In this document: in pieces, positions 12,136-23,315 of the stretch
Layout: every line of letters starts with the position of its first letter
Position numbering within the stretch: the first letter of the stretch is position 1
Source: Dipteronia dyeriana
Taxonomy: Eukaryota > Streptophyta > Magnoliopsida > Sapindales > Sapindaceae
Assembly (NCBI GenBank): GCA_032871835.1
Contig: CM065297.1
Coordinates: forward strand, 43,897,098-43,961,097
Length of the DNA: 64,000 nt
Reading direction: 5' to 3'
Program-made: the position numbers and the translations under genes
Notes under the pieces: model-generated
The model's input: the letters and a program-made list of their open reading frames with translations, nothing else
Databases searched by the model: none
Told to the model about the DNA's origin: nothing

Positions 12136-12148
12136 ATACCCCCTTAAA
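12136..12148 (-). other. Polypurine tract of the nested Tat element
   Basis: On minus the sequence reads TTTTAAGGGGGTAT immediately before the LTR start TGTCGTATG, the expected place of the plus-strand primer. Confidence 0.65.
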
Positions 12149-12799
12149 ATATTTTTGCCGAACAGGGTTTCGTTTCGGGCAAAAGTATTTTAATCAATTC
12201 TTCAATTTTTACCTCTCTTTAATGCCAGGGAAAATGTCTTGTCATAATGGCGTGTCTTAATGGTGACCCTGTAAATTCGATTTTCCCTCTCACGTTAGAT
12301 CTCAATGATGGCGATGTTTTGGAGTTCTGACGGCGAAAGCTAGTTCTTTTCTTGACACGTGTCTTTTGTTGCTTCGTTTTTCGATACCATTTATGAGAAA
12401 CGACCTACGCGTCTCCTGATGTGCCGCCTACATCATCAAATCTTTCATTGATTTTTCCCGCCTTGAGGTCCTAGGGTTTTGTGCTATTACCTTTTTAAAT
12501 TCTACACTGAGGGGTTGCGCTGGTTCAATCTCAAAAACTTAAACTATAAATTTTTCCAACCCAGATTTCTTTGCGTAGAAAATCACCATTTTCAGTTGAA
12601 TATTTTGCATCAGTTTTCCTCATTCAAGGTTAGTTTTACTGAATCCGTCTTCCCATCATCGACTTTTTACTATAGCTCTCGAGGCGCTTAATCGTGGGGA
12701 TTTTCAACTGGTATCTTGCGCTCGAAGATTATTGGGGGAAATCCCCCCGGACGAGCCTTCTTTTTTAGAAGTCGACGTTTCTGGGCTTTACCCTAACAT
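12149..12799. other. Leader of the antisense ORF, non-coding
   Basis: 650 bp between PPT and the antisense ORF with no convincing frame of its own. It could hold the promoter or untranslated region of the plus-strand ORF. Confidence 0.4.
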
Positions 12800-15426
12800 C
12801 CATTTAGTTCTGTATCCAGTTTTGATTCTGAGTCATCTAGTTCTGAATCTGTCATTTCTAATCACAGGGTACCACTTCAATCAAGGATAGGAAATCATCA
12901 AAGCAAAAGTGAAGTTCATAAGCACAACTCGGGCAGCATTCGGATCAGGGAGCGGACTGTTGATGAAAACGATGTCGAAGAGGCGTTTAGAGTATCTCGT
13001 TTTTCCTTCTATGCTGATCGCTTGAGTGGGTTTGATACCGAACCGAATATGGTCGTGGTAGATGAGATTGGGAAATATCGTGCCCAATTCGACCTGGATA
13101 ATTCGGTTACTTTGATTCCTGCAGGTGATAGAGCTACTTGGAATCCTCCCCCGGGCATGGTTGCAATCTATGGATCCATGCTCTGCTACAGCGTCACTCT
13201 TCCTCTTTAGCCGTTTATTGCCTGGTTTCTGGCTGGAGCAGGGATCGCTTCGGCTCAACTAGCCCCGAACAGCTATAAGATCTTGATGTGCATGTGGCAC
13301 ATGTGGAGCCGAATGAACTTGTCGCTGCCTTTCCCGAGTGAAATCAGACACTTCTTCACGCTGAGGCAGTCTGGTAAGATATGGACCTATTTCCTCATGT
13401 CTAATCCGCCAGATTGATGGGTTACCGAGGGGAAAAAGGTGAATCGGGGAGTTGATACCTTTGATGACCTCAAAAAGAGGGGTTTTGTATGGGGATTCCC
13501 TTCATCCAACAAGTTCTGGAAGAACAGTTGGTTTTTGGCAGGAGGGAATCTCGGTCTTGAAGTCGCTCTCTCGGCTTGGGAAACTCCGAGAGTTTTAAAG
13601 GTTCCCCACTTTTTCAGTTCTCTCGAGGTATGGAACAAGAAAAAGCTTGAATTCAACGACACTGAGCTAACCAGACTTGCTCGGGTAGCAGTTCGCACCC
13701 TGGAGAAGAGGAGCAGAACTTATCATTTTAATGAGAAAAATATGATAGAGCTCGGCTTCTTTAGTCAGATTTTGGGCTACCACAGGCGATGTAGGTGGTC
13801 TTTGTAATCCCTCTTTTACATATATATTTTTTTTTTCTGACGTGATTCCCCTTTTTTCTTCCAAATGTATGATACGGACATCGTCTACGACCTTCAAGCT
13901 TGCCAAGTGAAGTCGATTCTTCAAGCGAGCCGAAAAGAAGATTCTGGTTAGAGCAAAGATGGTATTGCCTCACCTGAGTCTGACGAGGAACCTGAAGTGG
14001 CTTAGGAGCAGGTCCCCTAATATGTCCCTGAGGAAGTCGTTTGGCCGACTGTAGGGGACTCAAGTGGTCCAAGTGGCCTGAAGGATCATACTCAGGAGTT
14101 GCATGATGACGGGGAGAGGCAAAGTAAAGGTCTTGGTGCCGAGCAATTAAACGCCAGTGATGGAGGTAAAACCTCCAAGGGTCAAGTACATAAAGATCCT
14201 GAATTTTTTGAATCCTTCTGGGATGATGTTTAGGAAGATCCCGCAGCTGATCTCAGCTTCCACCGTTCTCAGGCTGGGAAATGGAAAACGGTCGACTCTC
14301 CTGCTTGTCCTCAGAAGGTCCCTCAGATGGTCTCATTCATTGACTCTAGTGATAAAGATACTGGGCTGAGATTCCCCCGAGCGTTGATGTTGAAGCATCA
14401 GCGGATGCGGAGACTTCGGAGCCGAAGAGGGGTTCCCCTCCCCCCGAGGTTTAAGATCAAAGGGCTGAACCCTCGGGAGATACTTCCTATCCTTCTCCCC
14501 AGGATATGCTAAAGGCGATGTCATCTGGCCGGGCTTTTATCGGGGATGGTCATTGGAGTCACCTCAGGGACGCGCCTCTAACGAGTCATCTTCAGAATAT
14601 CTTCAACGGCGCATCTTATATAGGTTTTATTCTTAACTCTTCGATTGTCTTGCTTGTTCACCGAAATTTTAATTAAACTTCTTTGTGGATGGTGGCCGAG
14701 TTCGTTGAGCTGGTTCAGTCGCAGCAACATCAAGTTGATCGAATAAGGCGTCTGGAAGCTCAGCTGAAAGAGAGTGAGGATAGCCATGCTTGGGTCGAAT
14801 CAGCTTATCAAAAAGAAGTCGACAGTGCCCAAGTTTTTTCCAACCACTGTTTGGCGAAGCAGGAAGAGGTCGAGGAGAGGGCTTCTTTGGCAGAAGAGAA
14901 GGCTACGTCACTTCAGAACTTATTGTCTTCTGTCCAAGAATCAATGCTTAAGGTCGAGCAGGAAGCGGAGCAGTCCAAGTAGGTGTACGAATAGAAGATC
15001 GAAGACTTGGAACGCTCGGCTTTGACGGTCGAATCCTTATCCAAAAAGGCTAGGCTGGAACTTGAAGTCCAAGGGGTAGACCATTTCAAAAGATCCTCTG
15101 CATACGATGCCCTTTTTCTTCTGGAGTTTCAGCGAGGGCTAGTTTCAGTTGGCGAGTTTTTTAAGGTTAAGAATCAGGCGACTGAGAAAGCCTGAACCAA
15201 CTAGGAGCTGTCGATCAAGAATCATGTGGATAGGTCCTTGGAATCTCTTCAGACTCAGATGAAGAAATGGAGAGCTTACTACCTTAGCCGAGGCAAAGAG
15301 CCCCATCCCATCCATTTGGAGGTTCCAACCGAGCACTCCCTCTCGACCTTTTACGTCAGTCAAGAATCGGTCGTGGAAGGTGTTGTGTCTGATGTCGGAC
15401 CGATCCTGGGAGAAGATTACAGCTAA
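12800..15426 (+). pseudogene. Opposite-strand ORF of the Tat element: putative gypsy-type transposon domain with coiled-coil tail
   Basis: The plus-strand frame opens after a stop near 12800 with a serine-rich stretch. It then gives DPNM-like VEEAFRVSRFSFYADRLSGF (about 12975-13030), the block WNPPPGMVAIYGSML (about 13140-13185) and LAPNSYKILMCMWHMW (about 13270), the signature of the Transposase_28 'putative gypsy type transposon' family. The frame continues to 13807 with stops near 13210 and 13416. After a gap with intron-like T-rich sequence, a second part (14683-15195 and 15226-15426) is rich in Glu, Gln, Leu and Ala heptads (LVQSQQHQVDRIRRLEAQLK) and is a probable coiled coil. Function of this ORF in Tat elements is not known. 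The strand opposes gag-pol, so it would need its own promoter. Confidence 0.72.
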
Positions 15427-15719
15427 TGGATGGATGGATGATTCGGTCGATACAATTTTTGGCCTTTCAACGAAAGTCTGCTCCGCGAGTTGGAAACGGT
15501 GCCTGACCCTAGTATCGGTAAGAGCTCTAAATCCTTACAACCTTGATTTTTGTAGAAATTCATTTTTGTAGAGATTCTTTGTAACAATTCTTTGCAACCA
15601 TTCTTTGTAACAATCCTTTATAACAATTCTTTGTAAAGAATAATGAAATCCCGAGTTTAACTTATTCTGAAAACCTAGTGGTTTTGATCTGATTTATTGC
15701 TCAAGGAATTTCACCATCT

Positions 15720-16130
15720 TTCTCTAGATTTCTATTGTTGCCGAGTATCTTATTAAACTGGCTATTGAAATTTTATGCCAAGTATCTTATTAAACTGGCT
15801 AATTCTGATGTTCGGGTAACTTCACCGAGTATCTTATTAAACTGGTTTTGTTACCCGAATAATTTTAATGCCAAGTATCTTATTAAATTAGCTAATTCTG
15901 ATGTTCGGATAACTTCACTGAGTATCTTATTAAACTGGTTTTGTTACCCTGAATAATTTTTAACGACAAGTATCTTATTAAACTGGCTATTGCAATCTTC
16001 ATGCTAGGTATCTTATCAAACTAGCTAATTCTAATGTTCGGGTAACTTCACCGAGTATCTTATTAAACTGGTTTAGTTACCCGAATAATTTTTAACGCCA
16101 AGTATCTTATTACACTGGCTAGTATTATTA
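15720..16130 (+). repeat. Minisatellite in the pol-to-antisense-ORF spacer
   Basis: The core GTATCTTATTAAACTGG recurs about nine times between 15740 and 16120. Two alternating spacer types, GCTAATTCTGATGTTCGGGT and TTTTGTTACCCGAATAATTT, give a higher-order unit of roughly 90-100 bp. Units differ by a few substitutions. Confidence 0.88.
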
Positions 16131-16690
16131 ACCGAGTCATCTTAAAACAGGCAAGTAGGTTTATACTTGTGTTTCATACTCGGTTGCTACCCGAACATTA
16201 CATCAAGGCTCACCATGATCATATGTTCGAGTCCTTACACATTACCGAGGACGTCTACCAGTTTTTCTATGCAAGGGTTTTCCGAATCGTTAAGCTTTTC
16301 GAACCGCTTAACACATCTACGCATTTCATTGGAATATTTTTCGATAGCGTCCTAAGCTTTTTTCCAGAATCTGGTGCATCGGGTTTGCCTTTTTGCTAAG
16401 ATCAATTGACCTTGCTTGGCTGGTATGCTCCTTTGAGCTTCTCCACCCATTCGGGAATCAATGGTCCCGAGTATTCTATTTGCATGTTCATATTATCATG
16501 CTCTCTTTCATATGCTCTTATTATCATATGCTTTATTTTTCAGAAATCCCGAGTTTGCTTTTTATTTATAACTGTAAAATCAACAAAGATTTAAGTTCCA
16601 AAGCTTAATATTTAACCTAACTAAAATTGTCCTGACTAGAAAAGAAAAATAGAAAACAATTTAAGGATAGAAAATTTTCAGATATTGGGC
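16131..16690. other. Spacer after the minisatellite
   Basis: T-rich stretch between minisatellite and integrase end without a supportable gene. It contains more CCGAGTA-type words (16133, 16467, 16547) like those in the LTR. Confidence 0.4.
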
Positions 16691-17760
16691 GTTGCATGGT
16701 CGGGGTAAAACCCCTCCATTGGGTCGTGCAATCCAATATACTCAATGGCCAGCTATTCCTTCAATTTTGTACAGGCCTTCCCACTTGTCAACCAGGGAAC
16801 TTGCAGCTTTATTTTTTGTGTTCAATGACACCTTCCTGAGTACCAGGTCTCCTAGTTGGAATATCCTGACCCGAACATGAGAGTTGTAGTGGCGAGCTAC
16901 TCTTTGCTGATATGCCATATTTCGTATTCGGGAATTCTCCCTTTTCTCTTCTAGCTCATCTAGACTTTGTAATAGCATATCAACCTTTTGTTCTTTATCA
17001 TATAGCCTGACTCGGGGTGATGTATATGACGTTTCTATGGGGATAACAGCTTCTGTTCCCAATGCTAAGGTGAATGGAGTCTCTCCTGTTGTCGTTCTTG
17101 TTGTTGTCCGATATGCCCATAATACTCCGGGAAGCTTTTCAACCCAACTTCCTTTTTTGGCATCCAGCTTTGCTTTGAGTGTATGCTAGATGATTTTTTT
17201 TACTGCTTCAGCCTGCCCGTTTATTTGAGGATGGGCAGGTGTGGCATAGTAATTGGCAATTTGATACTCCTTGCACAGCTATCTAAATTTCAGGTTATCG
17301 AACTGGGTGTCGTTATCAGTGATGATAGTGTTTGGGACTCCAAACCTGTTGAGTATATTCTTTTTCACAAAAATTATGGTATTTGCTTATGTGATATGCA
17401 CTAATGCTTCAGGTTCTGTCCACTTCGTGAAATAGTCAACGGCTACTATAGCATACTTCGCTCTACCCCCTGTCTCGGCTGGCATTGGGTCGATTAAATC
17501 CAAGCCCCACATGGTAAATAGCCATGGGGATGTGAGGTTTCTGAGTTGTTCAGGAGGTTGTCAGATATCATTAGTGATCCTTTGGCAAATATTGCAACTC
17601 TCCGAACATCGTTGTGCATCTAAAAATAAAGTAGGCCAATAGTAACCTTGCCTGAGTACCTTGTGTGCTAAACTTTTACCCCCAGTGTGGTTTCTGTAAA
17701 CTCCTCCATGGATTTCTTGTAATATCCGATATGCATCCTCCTCTGACACTCATCTTTGGA
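16690..17760 (-). pseudogene. Integrase of the nested Tat element
   Basis: On minus, the zinc finger spans about 17749-17570 (H and C ligands ending in CNICQR). The core follows with WGLDLIDPMPAE (first D), IITDNDTQFDNLKF (second D, intact) and the E in NGQAEAVKK. The C-terminal part has WAYRTTTRTTTGETPFTLAL and FQLGDLVLRKVSLN, usual for gypsy integrases. Stops occur near 17563, 17400, 17288, 17190 and 16744. Catalytic residues are still recognisable. The part after 16742 reads out into the end of pol. Confidence 0.87.
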
Positions 17761-18015
17761 GTGTTCGGAAAAACCCACTTCTGTATATTTCTCCTCCAAC
17801 CAACGTGTACCTTACTGATCGATACCTAATACGTTTTACTTGTAAGGGATCTTCCGAAAGCACGCCTTCTTCCATGAATCTTTTTAGCTGATTTATCCAA
17901 CCGTCTGGTGGTGTTCAGATTTCTGAAATTTTTGAGTTTTTCGGTTCAGCTGTGCTCGGTTTGAGGAGATGTGCAACCAAAATAGTTTTTGGCCTGACTG
18001 TGGTTGTTAATGATG

Positions 18016-18456
18016 CTAGTTTGGACAAAGCGTCTGCCTTTTCATTCTCCTCCCTAGGGATCTGGGCAATCTTATATTCTTTGAATTTCTGGAGGAACTG
18101 TTTTGCATGTCACGGTAGGCTATCATGCCTTCATCCTTGGCTTGGTATTCATCCAGGACTTGGTTGACAACTACCTGTGAATCGTTAAATATCTTGACTT
18201 CATCTGCCCCGAGAGCTATGCAGACTCTGAGTCCAGCTAGTAGCGCCTCGTACTCGGCTTGATTATTGTTTGCTTTAAAGTCAAACCTCATGGCACTTTC
18301 GACATCATCTCTTTCTAGAGTGCATACTACGATCCCTGCCCCGCTTCCATGAGTGTTTGAAGAGCCATCAACATACAATTTCCATAGGAAATTTTTTCCA
18401 AACATCTTTTTTGCTTCCAGGTTTGGCTCTGTGAACTCTGCTATAAAATCTGCCAC
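18016..18456 (-). pseudogene. Second, archaeal-type RNase H of the nested Tat element
   Basis: The 146-residue open stretch holds LWKLYVDGSSNTHGSGAGIV (catalytic D at the first strand), ANNNQAEYEALLAGLRVC (catalytic E) and EVKIFNDSQVVVNQV (catalytic D), with the block order of type I RNase H domains. It lies directly after the classical gypsy RNase H, which is the Tat-lineage arrangement attributed in the literature to acquisition of an extra archaeal-type RNase H. The key acidic residues are intact here, unlike in the first gypsy element of the window. The fragment runs out of frame near 18030, before the C-terminal end. Confidence 0.85.
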
Positions 18457-18534
18457 TGCTTGCCCTTTAAAGGATGTCCTGGGGACGTAGTGGATATCGA
18501 ATTCACTTAGCTCGATTTCCCATTTGGTTAATCT

Positions 18535-18804
18535 TCATGAAATCTCTAGATTCTGTAAAATTTGTCTTAATGGGCATTCGGTGAGAACCTGGATTGTATG
18601 AACCTGAAAGTATGGCCTTAGCTTCCTTACCGCTGAAACCAATGCTAGGGCCATTTTCACTGCCTCTGAATACCTGGTCTCAGCTGGTAAGAGTGCCTTG
18701 CTGGTATAATACACTGGCTTCTGTATTCCATCTTCTGTTTTGACTAGGAATGAGCTTGCTGCTAGTTCTGTAATTGATAAGTATAAATGGAGTATCTCTC
18801 CCAT
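18535..18804 (-). pseudogene. Classical gypsy RNase H of the nested Tat element
   Basis: 89 codons, with LYLSITELAASSFLV, YYTSKALLPAETRYSEAVKM and RKLRPYFQVHTIQVLT. These are the usual blocks of the gypsy RNase H (the first strand normally begins LYLAVS). It continues upstream into reverse transcriptase and ends at a stop (18535-18537) before the second RNase H. Confidence 0.85.
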
Positions 18805-18949
18805 TTGAGGTTTTAAAAGGGTGGGAGCCTGCCCCAGGTACTCTTTGATTTTTAAGAAAGCCTGCTCTCACTCTTCATTCCATTCCAATCATTTTTCTTT
18901 TTTGATTACTCTGAAAAAGGGTATGCATCTGTCTGTGGCCTTTGAGATG

Positions 18950-19830
18950 AATCTACCCAAGAAAGCTAAGCATCATGTTAGGCGTTGTTCTTCTTTTAGT
19001 GATCTTGGTGAAGTCATTTTCTGCAGGGCTTGGATTTTTTCAGGGTTGACTTGGATTCCTCTTTGGTGAACTTGAAAACCCAGGAACCTTCCTAAAAGAA
19101 CTCCGAATAAACACTTGTTTGGATTCAGCTTCATTTGGTATCTCCTCAAAACATCAAATGTCTCTCGCAGGTCTGAGGTATGTTTGTCTGTCGAGATGCT
19201 CTTGGTCAGCATGTCAACAATATACACTTCCATGTTCCTTCCTATTTACCTTGTGAAGATTCTGTTGACCAGCCTTTGATATATTTCCCATGCATTTTTT
19301 AACCCGAAGGGCATTACTGTATAACAGTACAGGCCCTGATCAATTGTGAATGCTGTTTTTTCTTCTTCAGCCTTGTTCATCCGGATTTGGTTATATCCCG
19401 AGTAGACGTCCATGAAACTGAACAATTCGTGGCCTGATGTAGCGTCCACCAACTGGTCTGTCCTCGAAAGTGGAAAACTGTCTTATGGGCATGCTTTGTT
19501 CAAATCAGTGAAATCTACGCACATTCTGCATTGTCCATTTTTATTTTGGACGAGGACTACATTAGCTACTCATTGAGGGTAGTTGATCACTCTAATTGAC
19601 CCTACAGTAAATATCTTCTCCACTTCCTATTTGATTGCCTGACTTCTTTCGAGATTGAATGATCTTCTTTTTTGTATCACTAGTTTTGCATTCGGGTCTA
19701 CTGTGAGATGGTGAGATATTATTCGGGTATCTATCCCGACTATGTCTTCATGACTCCAGGCGAACACATCTTTGTATTCTTTGAGCAGATCGGTGAGGCT
19801 TTGTTTAATCCTTTCTTCCAAATTGGCCCT
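18950..19830 (-). pseudogene. Reverse transcriptase of the nested Tat element, inactive
   Basis: On minus the frame starts with LLKEYKDVFAWSHEDIVGID, continues through CRMCVDFTDLNKACP and FSFMDVYSGYNQIRM (the first catalytic D), then YCYTVMPFGLKNA. The catalytic loop reads VYIVDMLTKS in place of Y-x-DD: one of the two essential aspartates is a valine. The thumb side gives LRRYQMKLNPNKCLFGV. Stops near 19627, 19570 and 19246 interrupt it. It belongs to the pol of a Tat-type gypsy element by its neighbours. Confidence 0.87.
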
Positions 19831-19975
19831 GATCTTGATCTTTTTATCTGGCTCATCTTCTTTTAAGATAATCTCTTTGACCGGTTCATTTTTGGACTCA
19901 TTCGACTCTTCCCTTGGATCAAATTCGAATGACAGTGACTCTTTCTGACTCCGCTACATTATAGTGCATACCTAT

Positions 19976-20545
19976 TCAAAAATCATTTTTGTCTTTGTAT
20001 ACTGACAGGTTAGCTCTACGGGACATCTCTTGGGACCCATTGACTACACCGACCCTCTGTTCGGTCGGGAACTTGATCATCAAGGCATAAGTGGCCTTTA
20101 CGACCTTAGTTTTATTCAAGAATGACCGACCCAATAACGTATTATATGGCCAATTGTCTAAGTCTATTACCACGAAGTCGAGCAATACAGTTCTCTGACA
20201 AGGTGCCACACCAATCTTTATGGGTAGCTTTACCGTCCCGAGTGACCTTACCTCAATTCCTCTGAATCCTCTGAGTGGAGTATGGAAAGGTTGTAGATCC
20301 TTTCGGTCTAACCTGAGTTGATCATAGATGGCTACATTGAGAGTGTCTGTCAAACTTCCATTATCTATCAGGATTCTTCTGACTTCCTGGTGACCAATCT
20401 GTGTACTTATGACCAGAACACCATTTGGCCGAACATCGACCCCATATGAGTCTGCTTCTGTGAATACTATTGGGTCCCATCCTTCCTTTATCCTTTTCGG
20501 GTCTGGCTCAACCGAGTTCACGTTAAAGTTATGTCTTGCCTCCAC
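19976..20545 (-). pseudogene. Aspartic protease region of the nested Tat element
   Basis: 190-codon open stretch. The segment RRILIDNGSLTDTLNVAIYD sits where retroviral-type proteases have D-T/S-G; here the triad reads D-N-G, so activity is doubtful. YNTLLGRSFLNKTKVV is the typical second conserved block (LGR). It lies between gag and reverse transcriptase as expected. About 150 bp between its stop and the RT frame carry acidic linker sequence. Confidence 0.8.
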
Positions 20546-20944
20546 TGCTTCTCTGATTTCCTGTGTTCGCTCTCGGTTACTCCTCCCAGTGGATGGTCCT
20601 TCAAAGATTGTTTATATTACTTCATTGGCCTCTGCGCTGGCCCTTTGATTTCGACCAGAGATGTGATCGGCCCTGATCTCTTTCTTTATTTCTGACTTCT
20701 CATCTCTTTTCAAGATTACATCCTGAAGATGTCCCTCCCGAATGAGGGTCTCTATGTAATCTCTAAGCTGGTAACATTTGGAAGTCTCATGACCGGTTTT
20801 CTTATGGAATCTGCAGTATCTGGTTGTATCTCGCCGAGCAAACTGAGATTGACGGCATGGTTCTTTTACCAGATTTTTCTTTTCCAGTATGGCCAGGATT
20901 TCCTATTACTTTTTTTGAATAGAGGTGTAGTTGCCTTATCTACC

Positions 20945-22348
20945 TCAAAATTTCTCCATGGTCTGTTCGGTATTACGTCCGTTTCCCCCGTCCTTGCTTT
21001 TCTCTTTGTTGTTTCCTTTATGTTTTCCCTTTTGGTTCTGCATCTTGAACTCAGCATCCTTTTCGGGTTTTCCTCCATGCATGTAGCATCCACCCTTGGC
21101 TAATTCTTCTTCTTCGGCTAGTGCATATCCTCCCACCATGTTCATCATATCTGAATATCTAGTTAGACGGGCTCTTCTCAGGTCAAAAGATAACCATCCA
21201 TTCTGTAGGTTGTTGATGAACGCAGCAATTATCGCTTCATCGTTTGCATTGTCGATTTCTGATACCCCTTGACCGAACCTCCCCAGGTATTTCTTCAATG
21301 ACTCATCTTTTCCTTGTTTTATCTGAGAAAGGTAAGCCACTGATTTTTTCCTGTGAACGTTACTCAGAAATTGCCTTGAGAAACTCCTATTTAGTTCACT
21401 AAAGCTTTCGATGCTCGCTGGGGGCAATCTCCTAAACCATCTTGAGCCTGTGTCCCCTAGAGTCTGTGGGAAGTTGAGACATAGAAAGGGATCGCTGTGG
21501 ACATACTGGGCCATAGCACTTTTATAGCGTCTGACGTGTTCTTTAGGGTCTGTATCTTTCTTGAACTGCTCCACGTGCGGCATCCTTAACCTTTTTGGGA
21601 ATAAGGTCCGTAAGATTTCCCTAGTGAATAGACTGTCAAAATCATCGTCAGATAAATCATTATACCCATAACATCTTACCAGTGCGTCCATTTGATGTCT
21701 ATTGTTTTCGACTTCTCGAGTTAGGCTCAGAATTACGACATCTCTGTCTCCCACCAGACTTCCATGATGGTTAAACCGTTGGGTGATCGTCATTCCTCTC
21801 TCTGGCTCTTAACTCTGATGCTGAGTTTTACCGGTTGATTCTTGTAGGCGTATGGTTCCGTGATGACGCTTGCGATGGTGTTGATCGCTATCTTCTGATG
21901 ACGACCGATCCCTATGCCGGTCATGTATAAGGTGTCTGGCTCAGGCTGTCTGATCATGGTTCTGCTTCTGGCGTGGTCCTTCCTCTTCGGGTGTTCCATG
22001 TCTAGCCTGGTTAATTGGAGTCGAGTTCCTTCCAGCTTCCAGTGCATTTAGTTCTGGACCCACTACAATCGAACGAAGTCTTGCAGGTGGGAGGTTAGGA
22101 GGTTGTGCTTCTTCTGCAGCCAGTTGATCAACTTCTTCCTTTGCTGCGTCTGCCACCACTTGTTGCAGCGCCTCTCGGAAGCGTTGTATCAGGTCTTTAC
22201 TGGTAAGAGGAACTTGTTAGATCCCTGCCAGGAATGTTGGTTGGTTCTCCGTGGTTGTAGTGAGATCTCGCGAGTTACTGCCAACATGGAAGTTATTTGG
22301 AGATTTTTGGATATCCCCAGAACTGCTTCTGCTTCTGCTTCCTGCCAT
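20945..22348 (-). pseudogene. Gag polyprotein of the nested Tat element
   Basis: The frame starts at the ATG 22348-22346 (MAGSRSRSSSGD) and shares one phase down to 20945, with stops near 22217, 21940 and 21808. The last 282 codons are open and hold the retrotransposon gag domain: MPHVEQFKKDTDPKEHVRRY, LGDTGSRWFRRLPPASIESF, FSRQFLSNVHRKKSVAYLSQ and QGKDESLKKYLGRF. The end is basic and Asn/Lys-rich. A second piece in another phase follows to about 20866. No intact CCHC zinc knuckle is seen. It forms the virus-like-particle shell in functional relatives. Confidence 0.85.
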
Positions 22349-22394
22349 TACCTTTAATTAAATCGGAGGTTCAACCCCTCCTTTTATTGCCAAT

Positions 22395-23310
22395 TGTTGA
22401 AGTTGATTTCTGGATGTATGAGAAAAGCCAACAAGATTTGGATTTTAGTTGTGATCTCAAAGAGAAAGAGAAGGAGAAAGTAATCGGACGCAAGTTCTTA
22501 TGTGGAAAAACTCCGATGACCGGAGAAACGTCCACGGGTGGCTGAATAATCAACCAAGCCAAAATCCACTATGAATAAAATAATTACAATTCTTGATCTC
22601 TCTTTTTCTCTCTGTATTTTTCTATATATTGTATATATCTTATTTTTATGATGAGATTATGGGTCTATTTATATGTCCAAAGAACCCTAATCCTCTTTGT
22701 ACAAGTAATAAAAGATCTTTGTACAAGTAATAAAAGATCTTTGTACTTAATTATGATTGTTTACTTGTCCAAAGTAGTTTGTCTTCTTTCCTAGTTCAGA
22801 GACTTGTATTCAGATCAAATGGGACTCTAGTAATGTAGTCCAACTATGACTTATTTCCTTATAATAGCGCAGTCTTTTTTAAGAAATAAAATTGTTGCCT
22901 GATAAGGAACCCTTTCTTCTTGATATTCTGTTCTTCTTGGAATTCCTCTTTGATATGGATATCTTCGTGTTTTTTAATGACTCGATTCGTGTGAGCTACG
23001 CGCTGAGCTTTTTATTCAGTTATCTTCATTTTTGTCCCGAGTAGAACACGATATCAGCTGGTCCCGAGTGACGTCATCTGATCCTGAGTAGAAAATGTCA
23101 TCAACCAGCCCCGAGTATCATTAACTGACCCCGAGTAGTATATGACGTCAGTTGACCCCGAGTAGGTTTTGTTCAATACTTGTTTACTCGGGCTTTTCTT
23201 CTTTGGTGATGTCTTACAGGATATTTCCTGAATGCCTATTTGGACGTCCACCTGGCAATTTTATCCTCTTTGTCGATGATGTGTACGTCTGGTAAAATTT
23301 ACATACGACA
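22395..23310 (-). repeat. 5' LTR of the nested Tat element
   Basis: 916 bp, TGTTGAAGTTG to ACATACGACA. It matches 11243-12135 almost throughout and has an extra tandem copy of a 24-bp unit (AAAGATCTTTGTACAAGTAAT) near 22697-22745. On minus its end is followed by ATTGGCAATAAAAGG, where the primer binding site should be. That sequence is not one of the common plant PBS types I recognise. Confidence 0.92.
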
Positions 23311-23315
23311 ACCTT
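23311..23315 (+). other. Target-site duplication ACCTT (right)
   Basis: Second copy of the pentamer found at 11238-11242. It marks the point where the interrupted Harbinger sequence resumes. Confidence 0.93.

Larger units (their letters stand above)
11243..23310 (-). mobile_element. Complete 12.1-kb Tat-type Ty3/gypsy retrotransposon, inserted in the Harbinger gene
   Basis: The element has two LTRs (11243-12135 and 22395-23310), perfect ACCTT target duplications and, on minus, the order gag (22348-20945), protease (20545-19976), reverse transcriptase (about 19830-18950), RNase H (18804-18535), second RNase H (18456-18016), integrase (about 17760-16690). A spacer with a minisatellite follows, then an ORF on the opposite strand (12800-15426) and a PPT beside the left LTR. 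Two RNase H domains and the antisense ORF point to the Tat lineage. The ORFs carry several stops and a damaged reverse-transcriptase active site, so the copy is not autonomous. The LTRs remain clearly alike, so it is one of the younger insertions here. Confidence 0.93.

Noticed and set aside
15720..16130. CRISPR-like array
   Set aside because: Repeats are regular, but the spacers are themselves repeated in two types, there are no cas genes, and it sits in a plant retrotransposon.
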